From: CAZVYJ01 sp964631565
GTDB lineage: Bacteria > Planctomycetota > Phycisphaerae > SM23-33
Reading direction: 5' to 3'
NCBI GenBank assembly: GCA_964631565.1
Contig: CAZVYJ010000056.1
Span: 1-17,225, forward strand
Length of the DNA: 17,225 nucleotides
The position numbers and the translations under genes are program-made. This document shows, in pieces, positions 1 through 7,066 of the stretch. The stretch's first letter is position 1; each line of letters begins with the position of its first letter. Under the pieces are notes generated by a model. The model did no database searches. It had not been told where the DNA came from and saw nothing but the letters and a program-made list of their open reading frames with translations.

Positions 1-50
1 AACTCATGCGGGAACTCCGAAAGGAACTCGGCCATGAAAACTGGGGATGA
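1..50 (+). CDS. 3' end of a truncated upstream gene (unidentified)
   Basis: Reading from base 3, the frame stays open to a TGA at 48-50 and ends in the peptide LMRELRKELGHENWG. The charged, protein-like composition suggests the C-terminus of a gene that begins outside the window. Only about 15 codons are visible, so no function can be assigned, and the frame could be open by chance. Confidence 0.3.
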   Translation, partial: LMRELRKELGHENWG

Positions 51-124
51 GTCAGCCAAAGGCATGCTGCGGCGGAAAACCGCGTGTTAGGGGCCATAAA
101 ATATCGCGTTACGGCGACAGTTAC

Positions 125-153
125 TTGCCAGAAAAGGCGATAGGGTTTATCTT
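125..153 (+). promoter_or_regulatory. Candidate promoter for the zinc-ribbon protein gene
   Basis: TTGCCA at 125-130 and TATCTT at 148-153 are separated by 17 bp in a locally AT-richer stretch. This would start transcription near 160, about 100 nt before the chosen ATG. It is a sigma70-like match by eye only. Confidence 0.35.
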
Positions 154-259
154 ATATGTAGTATACGGCAACGGAATTACACATCGATTCGTCGGCAGAA
201 AGTTTTCACGTCACCACCCGGTGTTACGGACGGGCTGCGTTTGTCTGGAGTTTTGGCTG

Positions 260-1390
260 ATGCATATACGCCGTGCAATGTGTCCGAAATGTCGAAGCAT
301 TCTGGCGGTTCCGCCGGGTATGGGAGGCAGTATAGTTCGTTGCGGCCTATGCTCCAGCCGGTTCCGCCTGCCGAAAACAATTGCCGTCACCGACGAGGTG
401 ATTTCGTCCTGGCTGCACCAGGACTACTACGAGCACGAGCAGCCCGTTGAGGCGGAAGAATCCGCCAGGGCAGCCGGGAAGGCCGAACCGTCGGGACAGA
501 CGCAGATACTGCCGGCAATTTCCTCCGGCGGCATCCGACTGGTGAAAGTCGACCGCCGCGGCGCCCTGTTTGAATTTCCATCCGACCGGCTGAAAGATAT
601 CGCCTTCCGCTGCGCCATGCCGCGACGCTGCATGAGCTGCGGCGCACGAGCGCATCTGCATGTTCACGTCATTATTTTCGCGCATCAGCTGGTGGACAGC
701 GTTTCGCTCGAAGCGGAGCATTCAGCCGGCTCACTCAAGCTCAGCGAGCAGGAGGTTCGCGCCCTGACCGGTGAAGAAGTTCTCGCCAGGCTGCCGAAGG
801 TTCCGAACGTGCCTTCGCCGGGCGACAACCCGATGCCGTACTGGCTGTGCGATATGTGCAGTGCAGCCGGCGTCGTGTCGGGACAGATAAGCGTCGACAG
901 CGAAACCGGCAAGGGATGGTGCAGACTGCTCATACATAACCTTCGCCGAGCGGAGGAATTTCTTGCGGCAGTCGGCGGAAAAGAGAACGAATCCTACGCC
1001 GAGCTTAAAAAGTGGGTTGACGCCACTGTTGAAACCCCATGGGATACCGTGCCGCTGGTTATTCAGCATCGCCTTGAACAATGGTTTCACCGGGCCGGCG
1101 ACGAAGAATTTATCGCGTATGTTCCCGACCGCGACCGTGTGCGAACCGAAGACGGCATGTGCGGGCTTCTGATTTCCAACCGGCGGGTCATATACCATAC
1201 GGATATGCGCCATCGCGAATCGGAAGCTTCCGAGCCGCTGGAACTGCAGCTTGCGCACGGCAGCGGAAAAAGCCGGCTTCAGATAAAGACGCCTCAGTGG
1301 GAAGTCAAGCACTTCACACTCGACCGCGACGGAATCGAAAAACTCCGCAGCGGACTTATCAAAGGCAGATTCAAGGCCACCTGGCTCTAG
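260..1390 (+). CDS. Zinc-ribbon protein with a C-terminal PH-like region (hypothetical)
   Basis: I start this 376-aa protein at ATG 260, because the zinc ribbon follows at once and a GAG-type ribosome site lies at 248-250. The frame is open back to 47, but that stretch has promoter-like, non-coding composition. C8-x2-C11 and C28-x2-C31 form an N-terminal zinc ribbon of the MJ0042-like type common in planctomycetes. A second pair of CxxC knuckles, C124/C127 and C197/C200, are 70 residues apart and may bind another metal. The C-terminal part (about 282-365) has the pattern FIAYVPDRDRV...GLLISNRRVIYH, resembling bacterial PH-like domains; this is inferred. There is no signal peptide or membrane segment, so it is probably cytosolic. 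The stop TAG at 1388-1390 lies inside a terminal inverted repeat. The function is unknown; the metal-binding call is firmer than the PH call. Confidence 0.75.
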   Translation: MHIRRAMCPKCRSILAVPPGMGGSIVRCGLCSSRFRLPKTIAVTDEVISSWLHQDYYEHEQPVEAEESARAAGKAEPSGQTQILPAISSGGIRLVKVDRRGALFEFPSDRLKDIAFRCAMPRRCMSCGARAHLHVHVIIFAHQLVDSVSLEAEHSAGSLKLSEQEVRALTGEEVLARLPKVPNVPSPGDNPMPYWLCDMCSAAGVVSGQISVDSETGKGWCRLLIHNLRRAEEFLAAVGGKENESYAELKKWVDATVETPWDTVPLVIQHRLEQWFHRAGDEEFIAYVPDRDRVRTEDGMCGLLISNRRVIYHTDMRHRESEASEPLELQLAHGSGKSRLQIKTPQWEVKHFTLDRDGIEKLRSGLIKGRFKATWL

Positions 1391-1419
1391 TACTTTGTAA
1401 CACGTACTTTTAAGGGTGC

Positions 1420-1441
1420 CACGGGATGCTTGCATCCCGTG
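1420..1441. repeat. Perfect hairpin 1 of the palindromic element
   Basis: CACGGGATGC at 1420-1429 pairs with GCATCCCGTG at 1432-1441, leaving 2 nt at the tip (effectively a 9-bp stem with a 4-nt loop). It shares the frame CACGGnnTGC with hairpin 2. Confidence 0.85.
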
Positions 1442-1456
1442 TTGTCTCGGAGTGAA

Positions 1457-1478
1457 CACGGCTTGCGAGCAAGCCGTG
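1457..1478. repeat. Perfect hairpin 2 of the palindromic element
   Basis: CACGGCTTGC at 1457-1466 pairs with GCAAGCCGTG at 1469-1478. It has the same length and outer bases as hairpin 1, differing only in two stem positions per arm, so the two look like diverged or compensated copies of one unit. Confidence 0.85.
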
Positions 1479-1507
1479 CCACCCACTATTTTGGCTGTTA
1501 CAAAGTA

Positions 1508-2977
1508 CTAGGGCGGATTCGACTTTCCTGCAGCGTCCGTGCCGCCCTGCGGATTGCCGGGTTTTTTCTTACGACGCCTGCGGCGACGTTTATGACTGCC
1601 CGGCATCTGGCTGCCCTGACCGGCAGGTGTTGGCTGGCCGCTCTGCTGGTTGTCCGGCCCGCGCGGCAGTCTTTGATCAGGTCGGCTGGCGCCCGGCTGT
1701 TCGCCTGTCTGCTGCCTGTTTTTGGAATGGCGTCTGCGCGGCCGGCGTTTTTGGTGCGGCTGATCTTCGCGCTGCACATCCGGCTGTCCGACGTCGGCCG
1801 GTTCCGGTTCGGGCTCGTCGGTTTTCTGATATTCCTCGACATGGTCGTCGAAATCCACCGGTGTGGGCTTAGCCTCTTCCATGACGGGAGCCTGTTGCCA
1901 AGGGACTCTTTCCGGCTGGGACCGGATGTGATCAGGCGATTCCATAACAGGAGGCGGTTCGACATCGCGCTCTATGATGTCTTCGTTGGCCACCACCGCC
2001 TGCGTGTTATCCGCCAGGAGGAGACGAACGAGTTGAGTGATAATCTGCGTGTCGATAACCCTGCCGACGAGTTTCTCCGTCCTGACCCAGATATTTTTCC
2101 TGGGCAGTCTTTTGCGAAGGTCTTCGTATGTTTCGTCTTCGTATCTCAGGCAGCACATAAGTCTGCCGCACCGGCCGGATATCTTCGACGGATCGAGCGT
2201 CGCCTTCTGTGTTTTCGCCATTCGCATGGAGACCGGCTTGAGGTCTTTTAGATATTCCTGGCAGCAGCACCGTCGGCCGCAGCGTTCGTAATCGGCGGCG
2301 ATTCTGGCTTCGTCGCGAGCTCCGACCTGCCGCATTTCTATGCGGGTGCGATACTGGCTGGCCAGCCTGCGCACCAGCTCGCGGAAATCGACGCGGGTTT
2401 CCGCCGTGAAGTAAAAGATAATCCGCTCGCCGCCGAGCAGGTGCTCGACCTTGACGAGTCTCATGTCGAGATTGAGTTCGCGAATCTGCTGACGGGCGAA
2501 AGTGGTTTCTTCGTGCGCGGAGCTGTCGAGATGTTTCTGGTCAATGATGTCCTGCGAGTTGGCGAGCCTCAGCACCTTGCCCTCTTTGCGGAACGGATAT
2601 TCAGGCCCGCAGGCCGCAAGGAATCTGTTGAGTCTGTCGTAAGTGATGCATCTTTTACATTCCATCTCGCCGATAGGCAGTATTACCGTCGCCAGTTCCA
2701 CGCCGCGTTCGGTGCGGACGACGACTTTTGTTCCCGGAGCAGGGGGCTTCTCGAGATTGTGGTGGAATTCGCCAATCTGTCTCATAAGCCCGTAGCGGGC
2801 GACCAGCATGGCGGTCGGCTGCGGCTCCTCAACCGGGACGGGGGGCTGCTCGACGGTTATGTTCTGTACCGGGGTTTCCTGTGGTTGGGTCTGCTGGGGC
2901 GCAGGCGCATCCTGCACATTTTCCCCGCAACGGGCCTGTGGGGCCTGCTCGCCCTGATCGGCGGGTTGGTCCGACAT
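1508..2977 (-). CDS. ricT: RicT/PSP1-family protein (YaaT-like Fe-S regulator partner of RNase Y)
   Basis: This 489-aa protein carries the PSP1/YaaT core at about 60-300. The signature is clear: CGRRCCCQEYL (C233, C237-239), PVSMRMAKTQ, then KISGRCGRLMCCLRYE (C270, C275, C276). In Bacillus subtilis, YaaT/RicT joins RicA and RicF in an Fe-S complex that directs RNase Y processing. All the expected cysteines appear present, plus one extra (C237) where the family usually has a hydrophobic residue. Residues 1-58 are Pro/Gln-rich. After about 340 comes a disordered tail of about 150 residues with two basic patches (410-421 and 463-472, KRRRRRRKKK), far longer than the roughly 275-aa Bacillus protein. 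The start is fixed by CTCC (GGAG on this strand) at 2985-2988, 7 nt upstream. The stop (1508-1510) lies in the palindromic element. RNase Y is encoded in this window at 15544; ricA and ricF are not. Confidence 0.9.
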   Translation of the reverse strand: MSDQPADQGEQAPQARCGENVQDAPAPQQTQPQETPVQNITVEQPPVPVEEPQPTAMLVARYGLMRQIGEFHHNLEKPPAPGTKVVVRTERGVELATVILPIGEMECKRCITYDRLNRFLAACGPEYPFRKEGKVLRLANSQDIIDQKHLDSSAHEETTFARQQIRELNLDMRLVKVEHLLGGERIIFYFTAETRVDFRELVRRLASQYRTRIEMRQVGARDEARIAADYERCGRRCCCQEYLKDLKPVSMRMAKTQKATLDPSKISGRCGRLMCCLRYEDETYEDLRKRLPRKNIWVRTEKLVGRVIDTQIITQLVRLLLADNTQAVVANEDIIERDVEPPPVMESPDHIRSQPERVPWQQAPVMEEAKPTPVDFDDHVEEYQKTDEPEPEPADVGQPDVQREDQPHQKRRPRRRHSKNRQQTGEQPGASRPDQRLPRGPDNQQSGQPTPAGQGSQMPGSHKRRRRRRKKKPGNPQGGTDAAGKSNPP

Positions 2978-3147
2978 CAGTGGACTCCGAATTTTTCAAT
3001 TTGCCGTGGCGGCCCACGGAGAAGCGGTTTCCATTCCCTCGGCCCGTCACCGAGGTCCAAAACGCCATTGAGGCGCCGGCCGGGGCGTCGCCCCTGCCCT
3101 TGCAGCCCGCCACACCCGCGTGTAACCGCAGCAGCAGCGAGACGCTT

Positions 3148-3176
3148 ATTATATCGGCAGTTTCCGGACGCCGAAA
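3148..3176 (-). promoter_or_regulatory. Candidate promoter for ricT
   Basis: On the minus strand a perfect TATAAT (plus-strand ATTATA 3148-3153) lies 17 bp from a weak minus35, TTTCGG (3171-3176). Transcription would start near 3141 and leave a leader of about 160 nt. The minus10 is good and the minus35 poor. Confidence 0.35.
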
Positions 3177-3281
3177 GACCCTTTTGCCCTTCTGCCGTAA
3201 CACAATAAAAACAGTGCGGTTGAATAATGCTGGAAATAATATTGTATTTTCGATCCGATTTTCGGGATACAACTGGAAGTA

Positions 3282-3309
3282 TTGCAGGTTCTATTGTGTT
3301 ATATACAAT
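3282..3309 (+). promoter_or_regulatory. Candidate promoter for the glycosidase-MtaA-like operon
   Basis: TTGCAG (3282-3287) and TACAAT (3304-3309) are 16 bp apart, placing the start of transcription at about 3316, inside the palindrome at 3314-3328. The ATG follows 40 nt later with a strong ribosome site. Confidence 0.5.
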
Positions 3310-3313
3310 CCGA

Positions 3314-3328
3314 GTTCACAATGTGAAC
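3314..3328. promoter_or_regulatory. Perfect 15-bp palindrome, likely repressor operator
   Basis: GTTCACA-A-TGTGAAC is a perfect dyad around base 3321. It sits directly over the predicted transcription start and upstream of the GGAGG, the usual place for a repressor operator. Odd-length dyads of this size are typical of dimeric helix-turn-helix regulators such as the GntR or LacI groups, but no regulator gene is in the window and the binding protein is unknown. Confidence 0.5.
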
Positions 3329-3355
3329 CGGAGCAGCCAGTGTGTGGAGGCATTA

Positions 3356-4990
3356 ATGTCGAAGTGGATGAGCGTCAAAACCCCGCGGCCGTTCGTCAAA
3401 GCCGAAGGCGGAAATAATGTCCAGGCGACCCTTGCTGCTGCGTTCGGAATACTTGCAGGGCGAAGCGACGGCAACACGCTCGACCGTGTTCTGAAGACCA
3501 ACCCCGCCGGCAGGGAACTGTTTATCAATGACGACTGCTGGTGGCTGTACACGGATTTTCAGTGCCACTTCCACGCGCTTTACGGCTGGCGGCCATTCTG
3601 CGACGCCAGAATACGCCGCGGCGATTTTGCTACATGGACAGCCGGCTTCCTGAATCAGGTGACTGAGGAAATCCGGCAGGACCTGCTGAAAAAGCCCGGC
3701 GCCAAAACCGCGCCGCCGGTCGGCTGGCTGCCCGGCCAGTACAGCGGCGACGAGAAGCATTTCATGTACCGCAGTCCCGGCCAGTATTACAACAACTGCC
3801 TTTCCGATGACCAGACGTGGGCGTTTCAGGAAGACAAGAAATATCCCGGCATGTGTCTTTTCAGCCATTCCGGCGAACACGACCTGAACACCGATTACCC
3901 GCTGATGAACTGCATATCGGCGACCGACTGGATGCTCTGGGAACGAAACGCCGACGTCGCCCGCGAGTACCTGCCGAAAATGGAGCTTTTCCTGAAAGTT
4001 CTTCAGGAGCGTGTCGATGAAAGCGGCTTTTTCTTCTTCGGCCCGCAAAGCTCGCAGATAGAGTGGGGCCACGCCGGCTGGCGGCACCAGAGTTCGACGC
4101 ACCTGTACTGCTGGAAAGCGATGGCGAACATCGCCGAAGTCCACCGTATGCTCGGCGACGCCGGCCAGGCTGAGCGTTACGACGACCTGGCTGCGGCGAT
4201 GGCTAAAAGGGTGCAGCGATTCATGGGCGGCGACTGCTGGCTGGTGTCCGGCTTCAACAGGGATTTCACCCGCACGTTCGGCAGCGGCCTGATGGACGGC
4301 AGCAGATCCGATTACCTGGAAGTCTGGCCGAACGTCAACGCCGGCGTAATCGGCTTCTGGAGCCGCCAGCAGTGCGACAAACTGGCCGGGCGTTTTGAAA
4401 ATACGCCGCCGCTCGTCGAAAATCATCTGACGCTGAGCAATTATCCCGCCCGCCCCGACGACGAACTCGACGCCGACCACGGCGGTTTCCCCCGGCCGGG
4501 CATGCACCTGAACGGCGGCTTCCACTGGATGCACGGCGGCAGCGCGCTTGGCATGTACACGCTGGCCGGACGGAGCGAAACTCTGCAGAGGCTGGCGGAA
4601 CTCCTCGACGACCACTGCGACCACCTCAGCGTGGACTACTACAACAACTGGGGCCGAAACAAGCACCAGCAGTGGCCGGAACACAAACCCGGAACGCATT
4701 CGGTGACTTGCGCCGGGGCGTTCGGGCATTTCTTCCGCGGCTTCTTCGACCTTTCGGTCTCAGCCGAAACGCTGAAGACAAGACCCTGCGGCCTGCCGCA
4801 AATCGACAAACTGCAGATGCTGGAACCCGTGCGGTGGGGCGGCAAAAACATATTCCTCAGCGTCAGCGGAAGCGGCAAGCCAAAATCGGCGTCGCTCGAC
4901 GGCAAAAGCGTCGAAATAACCAGCGATGGTGTCGAAATAGCTTTTGAAGATATTTCCAAAGAGTCTCACCTCGAAATAAAATTGAATTGA
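3356..4990 (+). CDS. Six-hairpin-type glycoside hydrolase (cytosolic, family not certain)
   Basis: The start at ATG 3356 is set by GGAGG at 3346-3350, 5 nt upstream, giving 544 aa. There is no signal peptide. The body reads like an (alpha/alpha)6-barrel glycosidase: aromatic- and acid-rich loops between helices, such as INDDCWWLYTDFQCHFHALY (57-76), SDDQTW (150-155), HSGEHDLNTDYP (171-182), IEWGHAGWRHQSS (235-247), LEVWPNVNAG (321-330) and LNGGFHWMHGG (385-395). A short beta-rich tail at about 465-544 is common in GH78, GH94 and GH63-like enzymes. I cannot say which acids are catalytic, nor name the substrate. The MtaA/HemE-like gene follows after 21 nt, so the two are probably cotranscribed from the promoter and palindrome at 3282-3328. 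It could instead be a non-hydrolytic relative, such as a phosphorylase or epimerase with the same fold. Confidence 0.7.
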   Translation: MSKWMSVKTPRPFVKAEGGNNVQATLAAAFGILAGRSDGNTLDRVLKTNPAGRELFINDDCWWLYTDFQCHFHALYGWRPFCDARIRRGDFATWTAGFLNQVTEEIRQDLLKKPGAKTAPPVGWLPGQYSGDEKHFMYRSPGQYYNNCLSDDQTWAFQEDKKYPGMCLFSHSGEHDLNTDYPLMNCISATDWMLWERNADVAREYLPKMELFLKVLQERVDESGFFFFGPQSSQIEWGHAGWRHQSSTHLYCWKAMANIAEVHRMLGDAGQAERYDDLAAAMAKRVQRFMGGDCWLVSGFNRDFTRTFGSGLMDGSRSDYLEVWPNVNAGVIGFWSRQQCDKLAGRFENTPPLVENHLTLSNYPARPDDELDADHGGFPRPGMHLNGGFHWMHGGSALGMYTLAGRSETLQRLAELLDDHCDHLSVDYYNNWGRNKHQQWPEHKPGTHSVTCAGAFGHFFRGFFDLSVSAETLKTRPCGLPQIDKLQMLEPVRWGGKNIFLSVSGSGKPKSASLDGKSVEITSDGVEIAFEDISKESHLEIKLN

Positions 4991-5011
4991 TGGATTTTAA
5001 GGAACCCGGAA

Positions 5012-6160
5012 ATGACCAGTAAGCCGAAAAGCAGTTCCGTAAAAAAGATGACGGTTCGCCAGAGAATGCTCGCGCTCCTGAACAACGAGCCGATTGACGA
5101 AGCCGTCGTCTCGCCATTGTTTGAAAGCGACTACGCCTGCTATATAAAAGGCTCGAAGCGTCCCAGCGACGTCAACTGTTTTGAGGACTATCTCCGGACG
5201 GCCGAAGCGATCGGCGGCGAACCGACCTTCGAGGCGATAATAGACTGGGGTAAATACGACCCGGAGCTGGCTCCAAAGATAAACGTACTTCACAAAGACG
5301 AAGACACGCTTCGTCGCGAGATGATATGGCATTCGCCGAAAGGCGACCTGCGCATGGTGACGGAAGAGCACGTCGGCCTGACGCCGTTTCTCATCGAAGG
5401 CGGAATCACTTCGACGCAGCAGTTCGGCTTCCTGGAGTGGTATTTCGAAAAGATGGGCCGCTGCGCCGCCGGCGCCCGCGAAAGCGTGCGGGAAACGATG
5501 AAGAAGATCGGCGACCGCGGCATCGCACGCGCGCAGGTCGGCAATACATTCGAGCTGTCGTTCATCAAGTATCCCGACATACTCTACCTGTACATGGACG
5601 ATCCGGGCGCGTACAACCACATCGTCGAAGTATTCTGGGAGGCGCAGAAGCCGCTCATCAAGGCCTGCATCGAGGGCGGTGCGGACCTGATTTACGCCTC
5701 CGGGGTAGCCGCCGAGATGATGTCCCCGCAGATGTTCGAAGCCACCTTCCTGCCGCTGCTCAAACGCAAACGCGAGTTCGTCCACGAAAACGGCGGAAAG
5801 TTTTACTATCACAGTTGCGGCCGAACGAAGAATTTCATCGAGATGGGCTTCTACAACGAAATCCTGCCCGACGTGTTTGAGACGCTTTCGCCGCCGCCGT
5901 ACGGAATCGTCGACGACCTGCGGTATGTCCGCGAGATACTCGACCCGCGAATATGCACCAAGGGCAACCTCGACACGGAATTGCTGCGGAGCGGTCCGAT
6001 TGAGAAAATCGAGGCTGCGGCCGAAAAAATAGTCGAAGCCACAAAAGGCTACCGCCATATCGTAGCGCTGGCTGACAGCGTTCTTTACGGCACGCCGCCT
6101 GAGCACGTCCACGCGATGGTCAAGGCCGCAAAAGAGCGCTATCGCAGCCTGAACGGTTAA
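5012..6160 (+). CDS. Uroporphyrinogen-decarboxylase/MtaA-family protein (probable corrinoid methyltransferase type)
   Basis: This 382-aa protein shows the HemE/MtaA/CmuA TIM-barrel pattern: MTVRQRMLALLNNEPID near the start, EGGADLIYAS (221-230), FYYHSCGR (265-271), and TKGNLD (316-321) preceding the C-terminal ATKGYRHIVALA. H267-x-C269 and C315 match the His-x-Cys...Cys zinc motif of MtaA-type methyl-cobamide:thiol methyltransferases. Heme-pathway HemE lacks this, so methyl transfer is more likely than porphyrin decarboxylation. No corrinoid protein or activase is nearby. Such paralogues are numerous in planctomycetes and mostly uncharacterised. AAGGA at 4999-5003, 8 nt before ATG 5012, supports the start; M13 is an alternative. 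It lies 21 nt downstream of the glycosidase and probably shares its transcript. The family is well supported, the substrate unknown. Confidence 0.85.
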   Translation: MTSKPKSSSVKKMTVRQRMLALLNNEPIDEAVVSPLFESDYACYIKGSKRPSDVNCFEDYLRTAEAIGGEPTFEAIIDWGKYDPELAPKINVLHKDEDTLRREMIWHSPKGDLRMVTEEHVGLTPFLIEGGITSTQQFGFLEWYFEKMGRCAAGARESVRETMKKIGDRGIARAQVGNTFELSFIKYPDILYLYMDDPGAYNHIVEVFWEAQKPLIKACIEGGADLIYASGVAAEMMSPQMFEATFLPLLKRKREFVHENGGKFYYHSCGRTKNFIEMGFYNEILPDVFETLSPPPYGIVDDLRYVREILDPRICTKGNLDTELLRSGPIEKIEAAAEKIVEATKGYRHIVALADSVLYGTPPEHVHAMVKAAKERYRSLNG

Positions 6161-6219
6161 GCCAACCTGCTGCCGTTACTAAACTTGCCTGCCCCGATGT
6201 CCGATATGGTTCTCGGAAC

Positions 6220-7011
6220 ATGAGCAGGCGGAACGATACAATCCGTGTAGACTGGACCGGCGACGGCGGCGACAGCCCGGCCGCGAAGGCTGAATTTGAT
6301 TTTGAATATCTCGACCGGCGCGTAACCGGAACGCTTTCTGTCGCGGCGGAGCGCGTGAGTCTGGCCGATATGGTTCCGGCCGCAAGAGAGCTTGCCGACA
6401 GGTTTGCCGAAATAGCCTCCGACCATGCCGCATCATGCGGACAGAAAGTTTCCTGCCGTAAAGGCTGCACCGCCTGCTGCAACTATCTGCTTCCGCTTTC
6501 CGCGCCGGAAGCCATGCAGCTGGCCGGCGATATCGCCTCGCTTTCCCCGCAGCAGCGAGAGGACCTGCTGAAGCGTTTCGACAGGGTCTGCGGCACGATT
6601 TTCGCCGCTGCCCGGCCGAAAGCTTCGACCGCCGAAGCGCTCGGCGAATGGTATGCCGGCCTTCACGCCAGCTGCCCGTTCCTGGTCGACGGTTTATGCA
6701 GCATCTACCGGCAGCGGCCGCTCGCCTGCCGCGAATGGATGGTCAGCTCTTCTCCTGCCGACTGCGAAGGCCACCAGCCCGGCAAAGGCGCCCCCGTGCC
6801 GGTTATCAGCATGACCGAAGCCATGGGCCGGATCGCTGCTGAACTGGAAGGCGGCGAGATCGACGCGGTTATTCTGCCGCTTGCACTGGACTGGGCCTCG
6901 GAAAATCGCGCCCGGGCCGAAAAAACCTATCCTGCCCGGACCGTCCTGAATCGCATGGTCAGCGTGATTTCGCAGTTCGCCCGCGAACATTCTTCCGCCG
7001 CAGCCGCATAG
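6220..7011 (+). CDS. YkgJ-family cysteine-cluster (CxxCxxCC) protein
   Basis: This 263-aa protein has the family signature C79-x3-C83-x2-C86-C87, followed by SCPFLVDGLCSIYRQRPLAC (151-170), that is C152, C160 and C170 around the typical Y-x2-RP-x2-C. C73, C124 and C182 are additional. These proteins are assigned a zinc- or iron-chelating role; no reaction is established for most of them. It appears soluble, with no signal peptide. The gene starts 59 nt after the MtaA-like gene with only a weak GGA next to the ATG, and ends 55 nt before mutS. It may be read through from the upstream operon, but I see no strong promoter of its own. The N-terminal 60 residues are variable and the start could lie further in. 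Confidence 0.85.
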   Translation: MSRRNDTIRVDWTGDGGDSPAAKAEFDFEYLDRRVTGTLSVAAERVSLADMVPAARELADRFAEIASDHAASCGQKVSCRKGCTACCNYLLPLSAPEAMQLAGDIASLSPQQREDLLKRFDRVCGTIFAAARPKASTAEALGEWYAGLHASCPFLVDGLCSIYRQRPLACREWMVSSSPADCEGHQPGKGAPVPVISMTEAMGRIAAELEGGEIDAVILPLALDWASENRARAEKTYPARTVLNRMVSVISQFAREHSSAAAA

Positions 7012-7025
7012 AAAAACCCCGCCCC

Positions 7026-7054
7026 TTGCCGAGCCGCCGCCGCTGGCCTATCAT
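7026..7054 (+). promoter_or_regulatory. Candidate promoter placing the start just before mutS
   Basis: TTGCCG (7026-7031) and TATCAT (7049-7054) are 17 bp apart. Transcription from about 7061 would begin only some 6 nt ahead of the GTG at 7067, where no Shine-Dalgarno sequence is visible. A nearly leaderless mutS message would follow. Confidence 0.45.
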
Positions 7055-7066
7055 TTTGGCCTTACC

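Larger units (their letters stand above)
1387..1511. mobile_element. 125-bp palindromic element (MITE/REPIN-like) between convergent genes
   Basis: The ends are a perfect 15-bp inverted repeat: CTAGTACTTTGTAAC at 1387-1401 and GTTACAAAGTACTAG at 1497-1511. Inside lie two perfect 22-nt hairpins (1420-1441 and 1457-1478), enclosed by a 5-bp helix GGGTG 1414-1418 / CACCC 1480-1484. There is no room for a protein, so if mobile it would be moved in trans. The outermost TA pairs (1388-1389, 1508-1509) would fit a TA target duplication as made by IS630/Tc1-type transposases, though a 4-bp CTAG duplication fits equally well. It supplies the TAG stops of both flanking genes. It could instead be a large bidirectional terminator, but no T-tract follows either hairpin. 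Mobility is inferred; the symmetry is seen directly. Confidence 0.7.
2978..3355. other. Divergent intergenic region between ricT and the glycosidase gene
   Basis: This 378-nt stretch has no convincing gene. It carries a ricT-side minus10 match, the glycosidase promoter with an overlapping palindrome, and the glycosidase ribosome site. An in-frame ATG at 3227 would extend the glycosidase by 43 residues, but that stretch is AT-rich and contains the promoter elements, so I treat it as untranslated. Confidence 0.6.

Noticed and set aside
47..259. N-terminal extension of the zinc-ribbon protein from base 47
   Set aside because: The stretch has promoter-like sequence and unusual codons, and the expected zinc-ribbon start with a ribosome site lies at 260.
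4997..6112. Long open frame (371 codons) antisense to the MtaA-like gene
   Set aside because: It mirrors a gene with clear family motifs. Long antisense frames are expected in GC-rich genes, and its translation has no recognisable motif.
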